Below, in pieces: positions 1 to 13,119 of a DNA stretch of 64,000 nt. Under the pieces are notes generated by a model. That model saw only the letters and a list, made by a program, of their open reading frames with translations. It made no database searches and was not told where the DNA came from. Positions within the stretch are counted from its first letter, which is position 1. Each line of letters begins with the position of its first letter. The DNA comes from Gerris lacustris (Eukaryota > Arthropoda > Insecta > Hemiptera > Gerridae): assembly GCA_951217055.1 (NCBI GenBank), contig OX578276.1, positions 62,061,307-62,125,306 on the forward strand, read 5' to 3'. Position numbers and translations under genes: made by a program.

Positions 1-2311
1 TCTATTACAAAATCTTCATTGTTACTTGTAAAGGGCAAGGGGGAGAAATAAAAAGAAACCCAGCCAAGCAGAAATGGATTTGATGCGCGAGTGGATTTGA
101 TATCCATAGTAAGATAAAATAGAGTCTCTTTAAAAATTAATTTTTAATTTGAAGAGAGACGTTCATGTTTATCGTTCTACATTCAACCAATTACATGCAA
201 GAGCATTTGTTTTCTTTCCATCATAAAACAAGTATTCAAATTGAATTCCATATTTTGTATCAATGATTGTTTAATTATTTGTAGCAATAATAAAAATGCA
301 TCACAATCTCGTAAAAAAAAACAAACTTATAATTGATTAAATATTATAAACGCTTTACCTAAAAAGATTATTTTTAGGGTTTTGAAGATACTTCTCGAGC
401 AAAAATGTTAAGTGCGGCCAAAATTTTATTTTTTTAAAATTTTGAGTGGGGTATCAAATGAAAGCTGCTGAAGAGAAGGATGCAAATATATATAGGCTTT
501 TTTAATTTTGCATTCTTTATTGGTTTTATGGGTTAAAATATACCCCAAAAAATGTTCCCCACCCCACCAATATATAACGGCTGGTCCTAAAATTTTGAAA
601 TAATTCATGGCAATACCTTATTGTGGGCGATGTTTTACATTTCTTGTATAAACTTTCTTATACATTACAAATTCACATTGACATTAACTAAAAGTTTTTT
701 GTGGTTACATTATTACAGTGTGGAGAATCAAACTTTTTCTCTATTTCCTAAGAAAATCGATTTCTCCTAGAATTGTGAGTTCTATGCTTATTTTTGGCAT
801 TCAACTGTTTTTTTTGTTGTTTTTTTTAGTTTTATCAAATTTATTAAGTTATTCAGTTCACTTGAATTTCAATTCACTTTGAATTTGGAGCTAAATTTTG
901 TTTCTCAATGCTGGTTTGATTTTAACTTTCTCCTTTGCTTGTGATGCAATTTTTTAGGAGGTGATTCTACAACTAGAAAGCAGCCAAAACGTTGCTATAA
1001 GCTCATGCTTTTCTTCTACCCGTTTTGGAGTTATAATATTAAATTGCTGTTTGCACTATTTTAAAAATAAGTATTTTTCCGTGGGAAACATATGAACGAT
1101 ATTTTGCAGACTCTGTTTAGCCCTTTTTAAAGCCTTTTAATATAAAAAAAAAAAAAATTGTAATTAACAATATTGGAAATGCTTTGAGCTGTTTATATGC
1201 CGAGAACCAAAAAAGTGCATTGCGCTAAGTTAACGAAATATGTTTTTTAATAGATAACTTTAAAATGATACTTTTTAACCCAAATTTTTCTATTCTAAGT
1301 CGACGTAAATATTATTAAAATAATAAAAAGTAGGCCTAAACCGCAGCTGGGGCTAGAGCTGGTGTTAGAAAAATCTCATATAACTGTGGAAGAGTTGAAC
1401 TTTATGTTTTCTTTTATTAAATTTGGTCTTGGACTCCACAAATGGTTTTATTTCCACGTGCTCACACGTCTACTCCTTCTCCCCCCCCCCCCCCCCCCCC
1501 TCCTCTCTTGATAATGTTACATCTTAAATTAGGAGTATTTTGGATTATTCAAAAATAATTTAGGCTCCAAGAGTCAATCGTCGTCATAAAATTACACAGA
1601 CATTATTATTATTGAGAAATTATGGTGACAGCTAAAAAAAAATTGAGAAATGTATATCATTTATTTATTTTTTTACAAAAATGTCTGCTTTTGTACGTAT
1701 TCCCTACAAAGTTTATAGAGGATACATGAATTATATTTGAACTTAAAAAGTAACCGAGTAGTGTTTTCACGGGCTACCCTGTAAATACTACGTATATAAG
1801 ATAGTAAAAAACACTTAAGTAATGCAAAAAGTTTTAAAACTATCGTTAGGAGAACCAATTTTGGTTTTTAATGTTTTGTTTTTGTTTGTTTATAATTGTG
1901 ATTTCCTTGACTGAATAAAATAATATCTTTTGTTTACAATCTTTAAAAAAAAAGTTTATTAATTTTGACTATTTTCCAATTATTTTAATTATGAAAGGAG
2001 AATACTAAAATTGCATATTGTTAAAATTGTAGAATATTGTTTTGGGTATATTTATTCAAGATTCTGAAAATAAACTTTTTACTGGGCGAGTTAATTGCTA
2101 CCTAAGGGCGAAATAATATTTACACTTTCTGTGTATCATTGAAACAATAATTGTTAACTGTTTTTCATAATAATTTTGTCTAAATGGGAGAAATACGTGA
2201 GTATTGTAAGTACGTTTGTATTAGTTAGTATGTAACTATAACCAAAAATGTAATTAATTATAATATTTATGGTAAATCCTAATAATGTAAGAATTTTTGA
2301 AGTTTTCTTGA
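1..2311. other. AT-rich noncoding sequence, no gene seen
   Basis: I see no supportable gene. The stretch holds many A and T runs and one long C tract at about 1482-1500. Short open frames here have no recognisable domain and biased composition. It is probably intergenic or intronic. Confidence 0.6.
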
Positions 2312-2875
2312 AGCGAATTTTCGAAGAAAATTAAGCTTATGGCTTAATTATTATTATTTTTGAAAATATTTTCCACGGAAATCCGTTTTAAACCATTCTG
2401 AATCGATTCCTAAAATTTAACTTTTTTTTTTTATGTATGTATATGTATATATGTATGTGTCACTCCAGACGATCCCTTAAAGTGTACTTAAAAATTTCAA
2501 ACAAATTTTAAAATGTCAATAATATCAAAAGAAAGGATGAGTTTGTTGTGAATTTTTGGAGTTCATTTAGGGGTCAATTTTTGACAATTTAGGGTCAAAA
2601 ACGTGTTTTTTCCATTTTACCCCCCTCTTATATGAATATATGACAAAATGTACATAACAACAATTACTGTACTCTTAAAGAGCTTTCCTATGACATGCAT
2701 CTTAAGGGTAAATACTATTTTGACTTTTGTGCCCTGTGTACCAATTTTTTTTTTTTTTTTTTTTTCACCCATCCAAATTCTTAGCCAACATTTTCCTATA
2801 TTATTATAAGCCAATAATACGCAGTTTTCTCTGAAAATTCGCTCATTAAGGCATGGTGCATGACTTGACTTTTTA
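2312..2875 (+). mobile_element. Helentron-like nonautonomous element (HINE type), copy 1
   Basis: One of three related copies (others at about 22495-23095 and 59668-60165). The left end begins with GCGAATTTTC; an inverted match, GAAAATTCGC, lies near the right end at about 2833-2842, followed by an imperfect stem-loop at about 2850-2865 (GCATGGTGCATGAC). An internal ATGTATGTATAT microsatellite lies at about 2433-2458. A left terminal repeat, an inverted copy placed inside the right end, a 3' stem-loop and an internal microsatellite are the described layout of Helentron-derived interspersed elements (DINE-1/INE-1 group). There is no coding capacity. The exact 3' end is uncertain. Confidence 0.5.
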
Positions 2876-3774
2876 CATTATTTCTAGTTTTTCGCTTATT
2901 TATCATTTCAGTCTATTTTCTAGTTGCAATTTTAAAATTGTTTTCTCTTTACCTTATTAAATGCAAAATGTTTACATTCAATTGCCATCAAATTATGGAG
3001 TTATACCCTCAAATAATTAGTTATTTATTTATTTTTTTTTCATGGTGTACTAAAATGTTTTATACGGATACACGATGTAAGTGTTTGTTACTTAAAGTCA
3101 TATTTCTTTCTAAAAGTTTGAATTTGTTTTGTTATATTGGAAGTACAAGATGATGCACATTTCTATCTGTAATATGAAGCTTTCTCGACTTGGTGCCTGC
3201 ATCTAGTTTGTTGTATCAGTGAGCTCGAGGATATATTTCAAGTAGATTTAGGCGGGGCCCTGTCCGGATCAAGTGACACAGCCTAAAATGGCTCTGCTGT
3301 AATTATGACGTCATTATTTATTATTCTTCTTTTTGTAAACTTATAAATAGGGATTGTAAAATGCGTGCGCATGCTCTTTAACACCGCCCCCGCTCTAGAA
3401 TTTTCTCTGGCTTTTAAGCTATTTAATCTGGTTTAGTAGCTGGTGTGAAATGCCTCGGATCTAGTGGTCAGGCGAGACTCGCTAATAGGAGTAGACTGTA
3501 CCTTGTAAAGTTATTATTAGAGAAACATATTATAATTAAATAAAACATACATTATTATGAAAAGCATATTCAGGCAGCTTAGATTTTCTTTTGTAAAAAA
3601 TACTAAAAAGAAATAGTCATTATTATTCTGGAGTCAAGATTGTATTACTTCGATTTTATTTTGTTGCTGTTTCTTTTACGTCCCGATAAACACATGTTGG
3701 TTATTACAGGACAGGGTATATGGCCATTTTACTCATGTACTCGATGTGATCATCAATGAGAAACATAAAGCGCC

Positions 3775-3860
3775 TCTCTGGGATTCGAACTCACCAAATT
3801 TCTCGCTTTTAAGGACTAGGTTTCAAAATAAGTCCTTTATGCTTCTAACTAAGTAGGAAC
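3775..3860 (-). repeat. tRNA-derived remnant (SINE-like), weak
   Basis: On the minus strand there is a good pol III B box (GAGTTCGAATCCC) preceded by a seven-base inverted repeat (AAGGACT/AGTCCTT) where an anticodon stem would be. The A box is poor and no full cloverleaf forms. It is probably an old tRNA-derived fragment. Confidence 0.3.
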
Positions 3861-6819
3861 ATAAAAACCGTTTGTAAATTCATGAACTTCTGATATTTCT
3901 CTTTTGGTGTTATTCCCTGTAATTAGTCTTTACATTCGTATACAACCATGGTCAAAAGGTTTTCATACAACAATAACACTAGTTGTACATGTGACATCTA
4001 GTTATACAATGAAGTCTTTAAGTGTACAAGTTGCATTAATTAAGAAAAATATTCAAACCTCAAGTGTTCGGGAAAGAATCTGCTAATTTAAAAGTCGATA
4101 TTAATTTAATAGGAAAACTTCTTCGATAATTTGTTGATTATACCAACGCTTTTATTGCTTGGTAATTATATTTAATTTAGTAAACACCTATTTTAAGTAT
4201 AATTTTCCTATTTTTAGAACTCTCATTTTTCCCTTCTGCCTATATTACAAAACACCCAAAAGCTTTGGGTAGTCTGAATATTGGCTTTGCTAAAGCTATT
4301 TTGGGTTTATATTAAGTTTATACAGTGTTTGTGAGCGAGAGAGTAGAAAGCGTTTGCTATAATTAGTGAGTAAGACGGAGGCAAAGTTTTGTCAATACTT
4401 GAGACTGCGAGACGGAGCCCAAGTAGCCTGATAACAGACACTCCTGTCATTACTGTACACTTCCTATCTAGAATTCGCCTGTAAGCGGTTATGGCTTCCC
4501 AACCGCAGAATATCCGACCTCCTTAACCCCTGTCACCGCTGTCTTACATTTCTCAATCAATTTCAACAATAAGATATTAGAAGAATTTTTAGCCCAGCCT
4601 GAATGTGTTTCACTATGTGTTATACTAAAGGCTCGGATTACTAAACTTTTGACAGTCTGAAATTAGACCATTAGAATACGATCTCTGGGGATATCAAAGA
4701 TCCCACATGTCAAATTTTATTAATAAATAGTTTGGTTTTCTTTGATGCCTCGTCAAAAGAGTAGTGTTGTTTTTTATACTTAATATAAGCTAAGATATGG
4801 CCTAGTATTTTTATGCAGTGATAATTTTAATGATGTGCCATTTTTATGATTAGTGATCAGAGAATGCAGTTCTATATTAAGTATTTTCTCTCAGAAATAT
4901 AAACAATGTTGAAAAATAGTTTTTAATAAATCACCTCGACTCACTTTTACCTTACAACTTCTTATCATTATAATATAGAATAAATAAAAATATAGAGTAA
5001 AACTCTATATATTTTTTTTTTCTAATATAAAATAAAATGAACTCGACTTATCAAAACATTTATTCTCTCTTGACTCCAGGAGCTTGATGTTTCTATCGTC
5101 TTTTATTCTAGAACGAAAAAATATTTTGTTAAGTTATAAGTTTTTGATGAATTTATCTATAAGGAGGAAACAGTGGAAGTCAGAATTTATTATCTGTTCT
5201 TCCCTAATTTCAATTTTCTAATCTGTACATCCCTAATCTGTCTAATTTCTGTACGAAATTATCTGTACTTTTTGACCCGCACTTATAAAGTTCTTATGAT
5301 TAATTATATGGAATAATGGAAGGAGAAAGTGTAAATATATAGCTAAATGTTTCAAAACTAAATAAAATTTAATTTAAATTAAACTAAAAGTTTAAAATAA
5401 ACTGTTATCTAGCATAATTACACAAATTCAACGACCTTCATACATTTATGACAAGGTTAAAAACATAAATTAATCAAAGCAAATTATCCGTGTTAGACAA
5501 ATATCCTAAAGCCAAGTCTGTATCAATGAAACTAAAAATGATTGTCAATGAATCTATTTGTTCATTGATACAAATACACATTCTTCTACTTATTTATTTT
5601 ATTGAAGTCTTTAAATTCATGAGGTGTCAACTACTTTTTAAGAATTTCTTAACACAAGCACATTTTTTAGTTTTGGCAGAGTTTTAGAGACAAGAAAAAT
5701 TCCTTCACAATTCTTTAAAATGATCGCTTTATAAATGTTGCCAATTTGTTTATTCAAGGTATAGTTGATTATTTTGTTATCTTGGAAGCTTTAAAATTTT
5801 AATATTATATAACATTTAATTCTATTTTTTTTTCTTTTTTAATTAGCAATAGCCGTAATAGATAATTTTTAATTTAAATTTAATGATTGTTCATGCATCA
5901 GTTAAGAAAACAATGGTTATTTTTCTGCTCCTGGGGGTTGAACCTGACGGTTTCTAACCCGAAGGTTTCTAGACCTCGTAGGGGTGGGCATTGAACACAT
6001 TCTGTGCATTTCCTATTTTACAAGACGGGAGAGAATTATGACACTTCACAAATCCATATGCTATTATCATCATCGTCTGCCCGGGATTCGAATTGGTTTT
6101 TATAGAATAAATAACATCATAGAAGTTCATTCAATGTTCAAAATAATGTTTTTGAATATTGAATTAATATTTATATTATATTATATATTATAAAAACAAT
6201 CGAAATAATAATCTTTTTCTTTGCCAATTATAGTTCTTCAACTGATGTGTTAAGACATTTCTTAAATGTTGACTCGCTGAATTGTATTACTGCATTCATA
6301 ACCAACCATCTCAAAAATAATTGAATTTTTTCTTCTTTCATTTAAGCAGTAAAAAAATAGATTAAACAACATTTTTGGAAATATGTATGTATTATAAACC
6401 TCTTTTGATTTGTAAATGATTTATATCAGTAGCAGTCATCCATGAACCTTTTTGAGAGAAGATGCTTCCGTGCTTCTTGAAGTCGTACTAGTACTAGTTA
6501 ACTGGATGACTGCTTTTGTTAGAGTTGGGTTGTTATATTTTTTGAATGGTCACACATATGGAGATTCGATACTGCTTTGGGCTTTGCTGGAAGATTGAGT
6601 TTTTATCCATTAGAAGACATTATTGAAGTAAACATTGAACATATTTACAAAGTATGGAATGTGAAAGAAAATATTACCAACAAAGAAACAATTTTAAGCT
6701 AACTAGATAATTTACGTGCCAGATTTAATTCCCCCCTCTAAGGAAATTTTGTCTGGTAATCTGGTATTTGGCCTGATGTTGAATTTTTCATAGATAGTTT
6801 GTTTGGTGGGGGCTAAGAC

Positions 6820-7110
6820 GGCAGGTATGTGTTGGGGCCCGGGTAAGGCCAAAGACTTGGCAGAAGTGGTTTTTCTACTGGCCCCCGGTGGCCAGTGATC
6901 GCGTAGTGAACGTGCCGTCCGCTCCTTCTATCCCCCACTACCTGCCGTTACAGGATTTGCCGCCCACGAATTTGACCACCGAGACCGCCTCCAGCCTCCG
7001 TATTACTGGCCACCTCCCCACCCACCTCCGAATATATGATCCGCGTTGCTCTACAGCCCATTGGAGACCTGCCAATAAGTGACCTTTTAACCCTTAACCT
7101 GGTTTTTTCT
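6820..7110. other. GC-richer island of unknown nature
   Basis: This stretch is clearly richer in G and C than its surroundings (for example GGCCCCCGGTGGCC near 6880). It is open in one frame on each strand for a short distance, but neither translation resembles a family I know. It could be a fragment of a mobile element, a first exon with promoter, or an inserted piece of foreign base composition. Confidence 0.3.
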
Positions 7111-7692
7111 AGAGTGTTCCAGGAATAACGGAATAAAGTGTTAGTCTTCTTATCATATTCAATAATATCGATATTGGACGTCCAAACTCTAGAAGATATC
7201 TGATGTGGTCTAAGAACTGTAGAGTTTTCGTAATGTAGCATGCCGGGCTTGGAGTCGAATAACTCCCCCAGATCTATTCTAGCTTCTATTTTAAACCGAG
7301 TTATAATTACCATCGGGATTCCCCAATCTTTTAGCCTTGAAATATATACTGTTTTTAGAATCCACCTACATTTTTATTTAAAGTCAACTTAACGCTTAAT
7401 TTAAATAACTCTTGTTTAACCTGATTGGACAATCCAGAATCCTCTTTGTACTATTTAGTGATAAAATATATAATATAATTTGCCTTGGCCTTTTTCCATT
7501 TTCAAATTAAAATAACATGTATTTTTAAAGAAATGATAAAATAAAATAAATAAGTTATTAGAAACAAAAATAAATTAAATTCTAATATCTAAAATAAACT
7601 AAACTCTACTAAAATTCTAATAACTAAAACAGTTACAGAAATAACGGTAAAAAAAAAAAAATATATATATATAATGGGTCTTTTACTTTCAG

Positions 7693-10217
7693 TACTAGTA
7701 TTTAGTGTTGGAGTGGTTGAAGCACTTTCATGTTACGATAGAATTAGGTCTGGGTATCTGCCTCTTAGCCACCGAAAGGGCAGACAGCACTCTCAAGCAA
7801 TAAGTGATATAACATCAGGATTTGAAAATACTTTAACTCAGGCTTTTCGAAGTGTCCCGAATGAAATTACTGACGAGGAAGACGACTCCAGAACACTTTG
7901 TTTGACTCAGTCAGATGTATCACTTCCTAGCAAAGAATCTGAGCATTACCTCGATACTTATCCCGGAGGATTCGCTAACGAAGAGAGTGACTGCGACGAT
8001 GACAATGAATCAGGTACTAGCGAGGATACAGTTATGCCCTCAGATAGCAATGACTCAGAGATAAGCTATGACTTGCTTTGTAGTGACTCTAATTATTCTG
8101 ATTTACCAGTGATAGAAAAGCCAGGGAAAAGGAGCATCATTCTTCATAGTACTGAAGAAAAAGAAAAACCTTCTTTGTCGCAAGATTCTTGGTTTGATGC
8201 GAATATTCTGTCATCGTTGGATCCAAACATTTTGCTTACTAAAAAAATTATCGCAGATAAAAATTCCAGTGATAAAAGTGTTCAGCAAAATATCAGTAAA
8301 ACTCTCGAAGATAGCATCAATTTTGCTGAGAATGTTCATATCCAAAGAAATCATTCAAAATTGCACAGATCCATCAGTGAATCTGGGTTAGAAGACAGAA
8401 TAATCACTGGTAGGTTACAACTTTATGCTAACTCTATGTCTGTTGATGAAGGCTTAAACGAAAGAAGTATTTTAGCAAAACAGGGTAATCGGAGCTTTAA
8501 GAAAAAGGTTAGATTTAATTTGGACACGGTACAGATATGCTTCGAGAAAGATTCAGTAAGTGATGAAAATAAATCTTCAACAACTGGTATAATTGTAAAG
8601 AGCACATTACCACTAATGTTTGGGCCGGAAAAAGATAAGGAAACTTCCGAAACATTAGCTAGTAACATTAAAGAAAGTATTACTGATCTCAGTAACATTA
8701 AAATTGAACAAACTGTTAAGTCAGAAGTAGATTGTAAAGATAATTTAATCGTTGATACGGGTGCAGTGTATGTAACAGAGACTCAGGATGTGGAAAATTC
8801 CGATGACGATATTGTTTTTAAAGAAGATCACACTGTAGCTACAGAAACACAAGGGGTTGAACGTAAAAAGTTTGTAATTCAATCTAAAGAAGATGTGGAG
8901 ATTAATCATGAAAACGAACCAATTGACAATGAAAATTTACTACCAAAGGAGATTTTAAGAATTGAAGAAAACGATTTTATGGCACATCAGAGCAGTTTCA
9001 TCGATGAAGATCTTAAGGGGGACAATCTTTTAACTTCTAGAAGTTGCGGCATATTATTAAATGAAGATTCAGGGGTAGGAGGTGGTCAAAATGAAGAGTC
9101 TAGTTGTGTTCAAGCAGTTAAAAATGAAAACAAAGAAGCAAATGGTATTACAGCTAATGTTGAAAATGAAAACATTCAAGATATTACTTTAAATAAGCAT
9201 GCTTCCACAGAAACTTTAGTGAAAGAAACTAACACTGAAAGTCACGGTTGGAAAAAGGAAAAAGATTTGTTTCAAGGTACAAATGCAGAATTCGTCATGA
9301 ATCCAACTATACCTAGCTGCAACGAACAAAACGAAGAAATAACGCAGTCAAATATAAAAAGTTCAAATGAGGTAACATGTCATGAGAAACAAGATGCAAA
9401 ATTGAACATTAAAAAAGTACAAACTATTGTAAAAGATCCTTCCTTAAAAATTGAAACAAATACTGATCTAAATTGCCCATTAGTTAAATCTGCTACAAAA
9501 GAAACAGACGACACAAAAGAAATCAAAAGTTCTTTACCTGAAAATGTTGCAGAAAATTATTCAAGAAATCAAGACACAATAAGTGTAATTGATGAATGTA
9601 ATGAAAAATCGACGAATGACAAAGAAAAACTTGCAGAGCATATCAGTTTAAAAGAAGACTCTGTTTTAGAATCAAAGGAGACAGATGAAAAGGCGTCGTC
9701 TGGCTCTCTGGGAAATGACAATCTATTAGATCGGGAAATAGCTCATACCGAAACTCCTATGAATAGAGAAAGCGAATTTTCAAACCAAGATCATGCGACC
9801 CAAACTCCGAAAATCAAGAAATCTTTAAAATCAAAGTTGTCCGTTTCACGTACTAAAGATATTGAGGAGGTATCACAAATGGGTACAAATAATGAAAAAG
9901 ACGACGAAACAAGGAAAGTTCCATCCAGAAGAGGAGCAGTCAAATCAAAACTTAAATTTGATCGCAGTGAAGGAAGAAATTTGAAGGAAGAAAATATAAC
10001 CAAAATATCTTCTCGAAAAACTGGCAAAAGCCGCAATACTAAACTTCAAGAAGCAAGTGGAACTGAAAGCGAAGAAGACTGGAATGTTGAAGAAGTCAGT
10101 GATGGTGTTGAAACGGAGTCCGATAGCGAAGCTGGTCAAGCCGAACCTTCGACAGCCCAAGAAAGAAGACGTCAGAATCACGCGGACGATAAAAGTACAT
10201 CTCAGAAGGCCTTCTGG
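7693..10217 (+). CDS. Long internal exon of a disordered acidic/Ser-rich protein, function unknown
   Basis: An open frame runs from 7674 to 10295, but splice signals suggest a shorter exon. A strong acceptor (TTTTACTTTCAG) ends at 7692 and a donor (GTAAGA) starts at 10218, giving about 841 codons, entered mid-codon and left in phase 0. The in-frame ATG at 7674 precedes the acceptor, so it is probably intronic. The protein has no visible folded domain. It is rich in Ser, Glu, Asp, Asn and Lys, with acidic patches near open-frame residues 67-72 and 103-125. A KKKVRF stretch at residues 276-281 fits the RVxF protein-phosphatase-1 docking consensus. The C-terminal third is Lys/Arg/Ser-rich, then acidic (ESEEDW). 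A scaffold or regulatory protein is possible but unproven. No other exon was recognised; an unspliced gene ending at 10295 is the alternative. Confidence 0.6.
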
Positions 10218-11590
10218 GTAAGAAGAACCCGTTGCATGCCTCTTGAACCCTTTTATTTTTTGAAGTGCGGCGTTTGTTTGTTTAGATTAGAATAACCCAA
10301 AGTTGCCCTTGTTTTTCACGCTCTTTTTACATCCTCCTGGTCCTTTTAAACCTCCATACTCCTTGGTTATTATGTTCAAAGTATCCACTCCAAGTTATAT
10401 CCCAACTCCTCTTGAGTTCAATTCACAAAAAAAACTACTTGCCCGCAACCTTCATTAAAGCCTCTCCGAATTTTACGCATGTATGTAACCTTTGTTTATG
10501 ACGAAAAGGCGCATTGTTATTTCATCATATTTTATATATTCCATATACATACCTCCTTTTTTATTTTGGTAGTTTTTCTTAGTTCATAATAATTACAATT
10601 TAATATTTTATTTCTCATTTCCTTAGTTCAACTTCACATTTTCCCCTATATTCTGTTTTGAGTTTAAAAATAATCATTTAGTTTTTTATAGTGATTTTGA
10701 TTACTTATATTTTGTTCGATGATTGATTTTAGTTATATTTATTTATCTCATTAAATTTATTTTTTTATTCTATTTTTGTTATCAATTAAATTTAAAATTA
10801 TGTTGATGTAACCTTAAAAATTCCTTTTTTATTTTAAAATAAATACTATACTTGAATATTTGTAAAATAAGTTAAATTTATGCAATTGGCATATTACAGG
10901 ACCATTACCCTCCAAGTCTAAAATTACTTTTATGTAGGAGCAGCAAATTATAAAAATAAATAATTTATTGTGATAAATAAAACTCAAAGATTATGCTCAA
11001 TCAATTTATAGTTGTTTGAGATTAATTTCATACATTCCTTAATTGTATTAGAATTAGAATTGAAAATGCAATAGGTTGTAGCTTTGCGTAAAATCGGACT
11101 ACGTTTATTTTCTGTACTTCAGTTTAGAATAAGTTATAAATATTATCGAAACTGCATTCCTTTTTAGAATTACTTTAAATTAAGTTTAACGAACAGCTCC
11201 AATTTACGATATTATACTTGTAAAAAGTACCAAGGAAAATTATTTTTTTAAAGAACGAGTATATTGTTTACTATAATTTTGTAAAATATTTTTTCTTTAT
11301 ATTATATATAAATAGTTTATTATATATATAGCAATTCTACCCAATTGCGTATTTTTAAAATTATTTTTTGTCTTAAAAAATAAATGGAAATTATATTGTA
11401 CAAAACTGTATATTTTACGTATGAAAATGTTAACATATCTATTTTTTTAACATCTTCAAACTAGAAGTTAATTGAATGTAGTCTTGGTTTCTCATTTGGG
11501 AAAAACCTAGACCTTGGTGTTTCATGTATTATTTTTAAATAAAGAAATATTTTCAATTAATATAAAGCTCTTCTAAATACTGTTAAAGGC
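10218..11590. other. AT-rich sequence downstream of the long exon (probable intron)
   Basis: No second exon could be recognised. The sequence is very AT-rich, with several AATAAA-like strings that are expected by chance at this composition. Confidence 0.5.
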
Positions 11591-13119
11591 CGACCAAGAA
11601 GTCATGAAAATCTGAGGAGTGCGCTAGTGTCGTTGTTTTGGTGCCATGTATAGTCAGTTTTTAATTAAATAGACCACTGTCTTTTGTAATTAATAATTTT
11701 ATTTTTGATAACTTCTATATTTTTTTAATATTTTTTGCAACAGGCAACACTGTACCTGATAAGAAATCAATAATAATATACGATAATATCTTTATATGTA
11801 TTATAGTCCAGGAGATAGCGTGCAAAAAAGTGTCTGACTAACATCAAGCTAGAATTTTGTATACAAGTCAATCTTTTAGCGCCTTTTAAGAATACGTGGT
11901 CGGCTAAGTTCGTCTGCGGGACATAGCTTGGCAATAGGCGTTTGAAAAAAAACAAACCGGTGGAGAGCGGCCATGTCTCACCAATTATGGTGGACAATGT
12001 GATTTTCATGATCCTGAGGTCAGAATTAGTTAGTAGACCAAAAATCAAGTCGATGTTATTCTCACACTTGATAGGTTAGTTATTCAAATATTACTAAAAA
12101 TCAAAGTTGTCATCTGTCAAGGGACAAACTAACATCTACTTGAGTTTCGGTCTACTAACTAATTCTGTACTCAGGATCATGAAAATCACATTGTCCCCCA
12201 TAATTGGTGAGACATGGCCGCTCTCCACCGGTTTGTTTTTTTCAAACGCCTATTGCCAAGATATGTCCCGCAGACGAACTTAGCCGACCACATATTCTTA
12301 AAAGGCGCTAAAAGATTGACTTGTATACAAAATTCTAGCTTGATGTTAGTCAGACACTTTTTTGCACGCTATCTCCTGGACTATTATTATTTATTGATTA
12401 TTCATAATAATATTCTTTAAATCTAAATCGATTTTCTTCTTTCTTAATCTATTTTTTTCTCCCTCTTTATTTCTGAGTTTGATTTCTTACCTTTTTATTT
12501 CTGGATTTTAGTTGTTACTTTTTTGTGAATTATTTTTGTACAATTACCTCTCTCGGATTGTTTTTGGCAATTTTCTCTTTGGTAAATTAAATTTCCTGGT
12601 ATTAATAAAAACATGGATAGTAACACGAGTTCAAAATTAGGAAGAAATGATAAAAATAATGATATTTTAAGATAAGTTTCACTGTTTATTTTATTTATAA
12701 CAAATATAATGGGGAAAAACAAACTAGAAATTTGCTAATATTATTTTAATTAAATGTCATGGAGAGCAATCATTTTTATAATAACAAATACATATTAGGT
12801 TTGTTCCAACCCCGTTGTTTGTAGCGTCCTTTGCATTTGCATCATCCCGTGGATTTGTGGATTAATCAAATATCGTTTAGGACAGTTGTGACCTATGGTT
12901 GTGACTATAATTCGTACTGTATAAAAACAAACAGGAAACCTAGATTGGAAACCTTCCTGTTGTTATTCGTGAGATTTGACATAACTGCGCATGTCATACA
13001 AACAAGAAATGGGTATTGTCTTAGCACCTGACTGTACTGACTTCGGCAATACTCGGAAGTTCCGACTTTAAACGAAGTTAAGCTTTCACTTTCTCCCGTG
13101 TTCATGACTTCTTGGTCGA
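11591..13119. mobile_element. Possible 1.5-kb terminal-inverted-repeat element
   Basis: CGACCAAGAAGTCATGAA at about 11591-11608 recurs inverted at about 13102-13119 (18 bp). The interval contains the foldback element at 11806-12381. I could not see a clear target duplication, and the inner part shows no transposase reading frame, so this is only a candidate. Confidence 0.3.
11806..12381. mobile_element. Foldback/MITE-like element with TA target duplication
   Basis: Two long inverted arms, 11806-12039 and 12149-12381, are nearly identical and separated by about 110 bp. The ends read GTCCAGGAGATAGCG and are flanked by TA on both sides (11804-11805 and 12382-12383), as expected for Tc1/mariner-type insertion. 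The matching open frames in the two arms are mirror images and have no domain. The first nine terminal bases, GTCCAGGAG, are shared with the larger element at 21944-27420. Confidence 0.7.

Larger units (their letters stand above)
2876..7692. other. AT-rich noncoding sequence with small GC-richer islands
   Basis: No supportable gene. GC-richer islands lie at about 3240-3500, 4320-4550 and 6820-7110; none shows a recognisable domain. A tRNA-like B box sits at about 3780-3800 and possibly another near 6078-6095. The last part, up to 7692, is the probable intron upstream of the long exon and ends in a pyrimidine tract plus AG. Confidence 0.45.

Noticed and set aside
6948..7313. 121-aa minus-strand open frame as a gene
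   Set aside because: It spans a GC-rich island and its flank with no recognisable domain or splice context.
7674..7692. ATG at 7674 as start with a hydrophobic signal peptide
   Set aside because: The bases just after it form a strong splice acceptor (TTTTACTTTCAG), so this part is more likely intron. Not fully excluded.
11767..12420. Paired open frames of 93 and 68 aa as genes
   Set aside because: They are mirror images in the two arms of a foldback element, with no domain.
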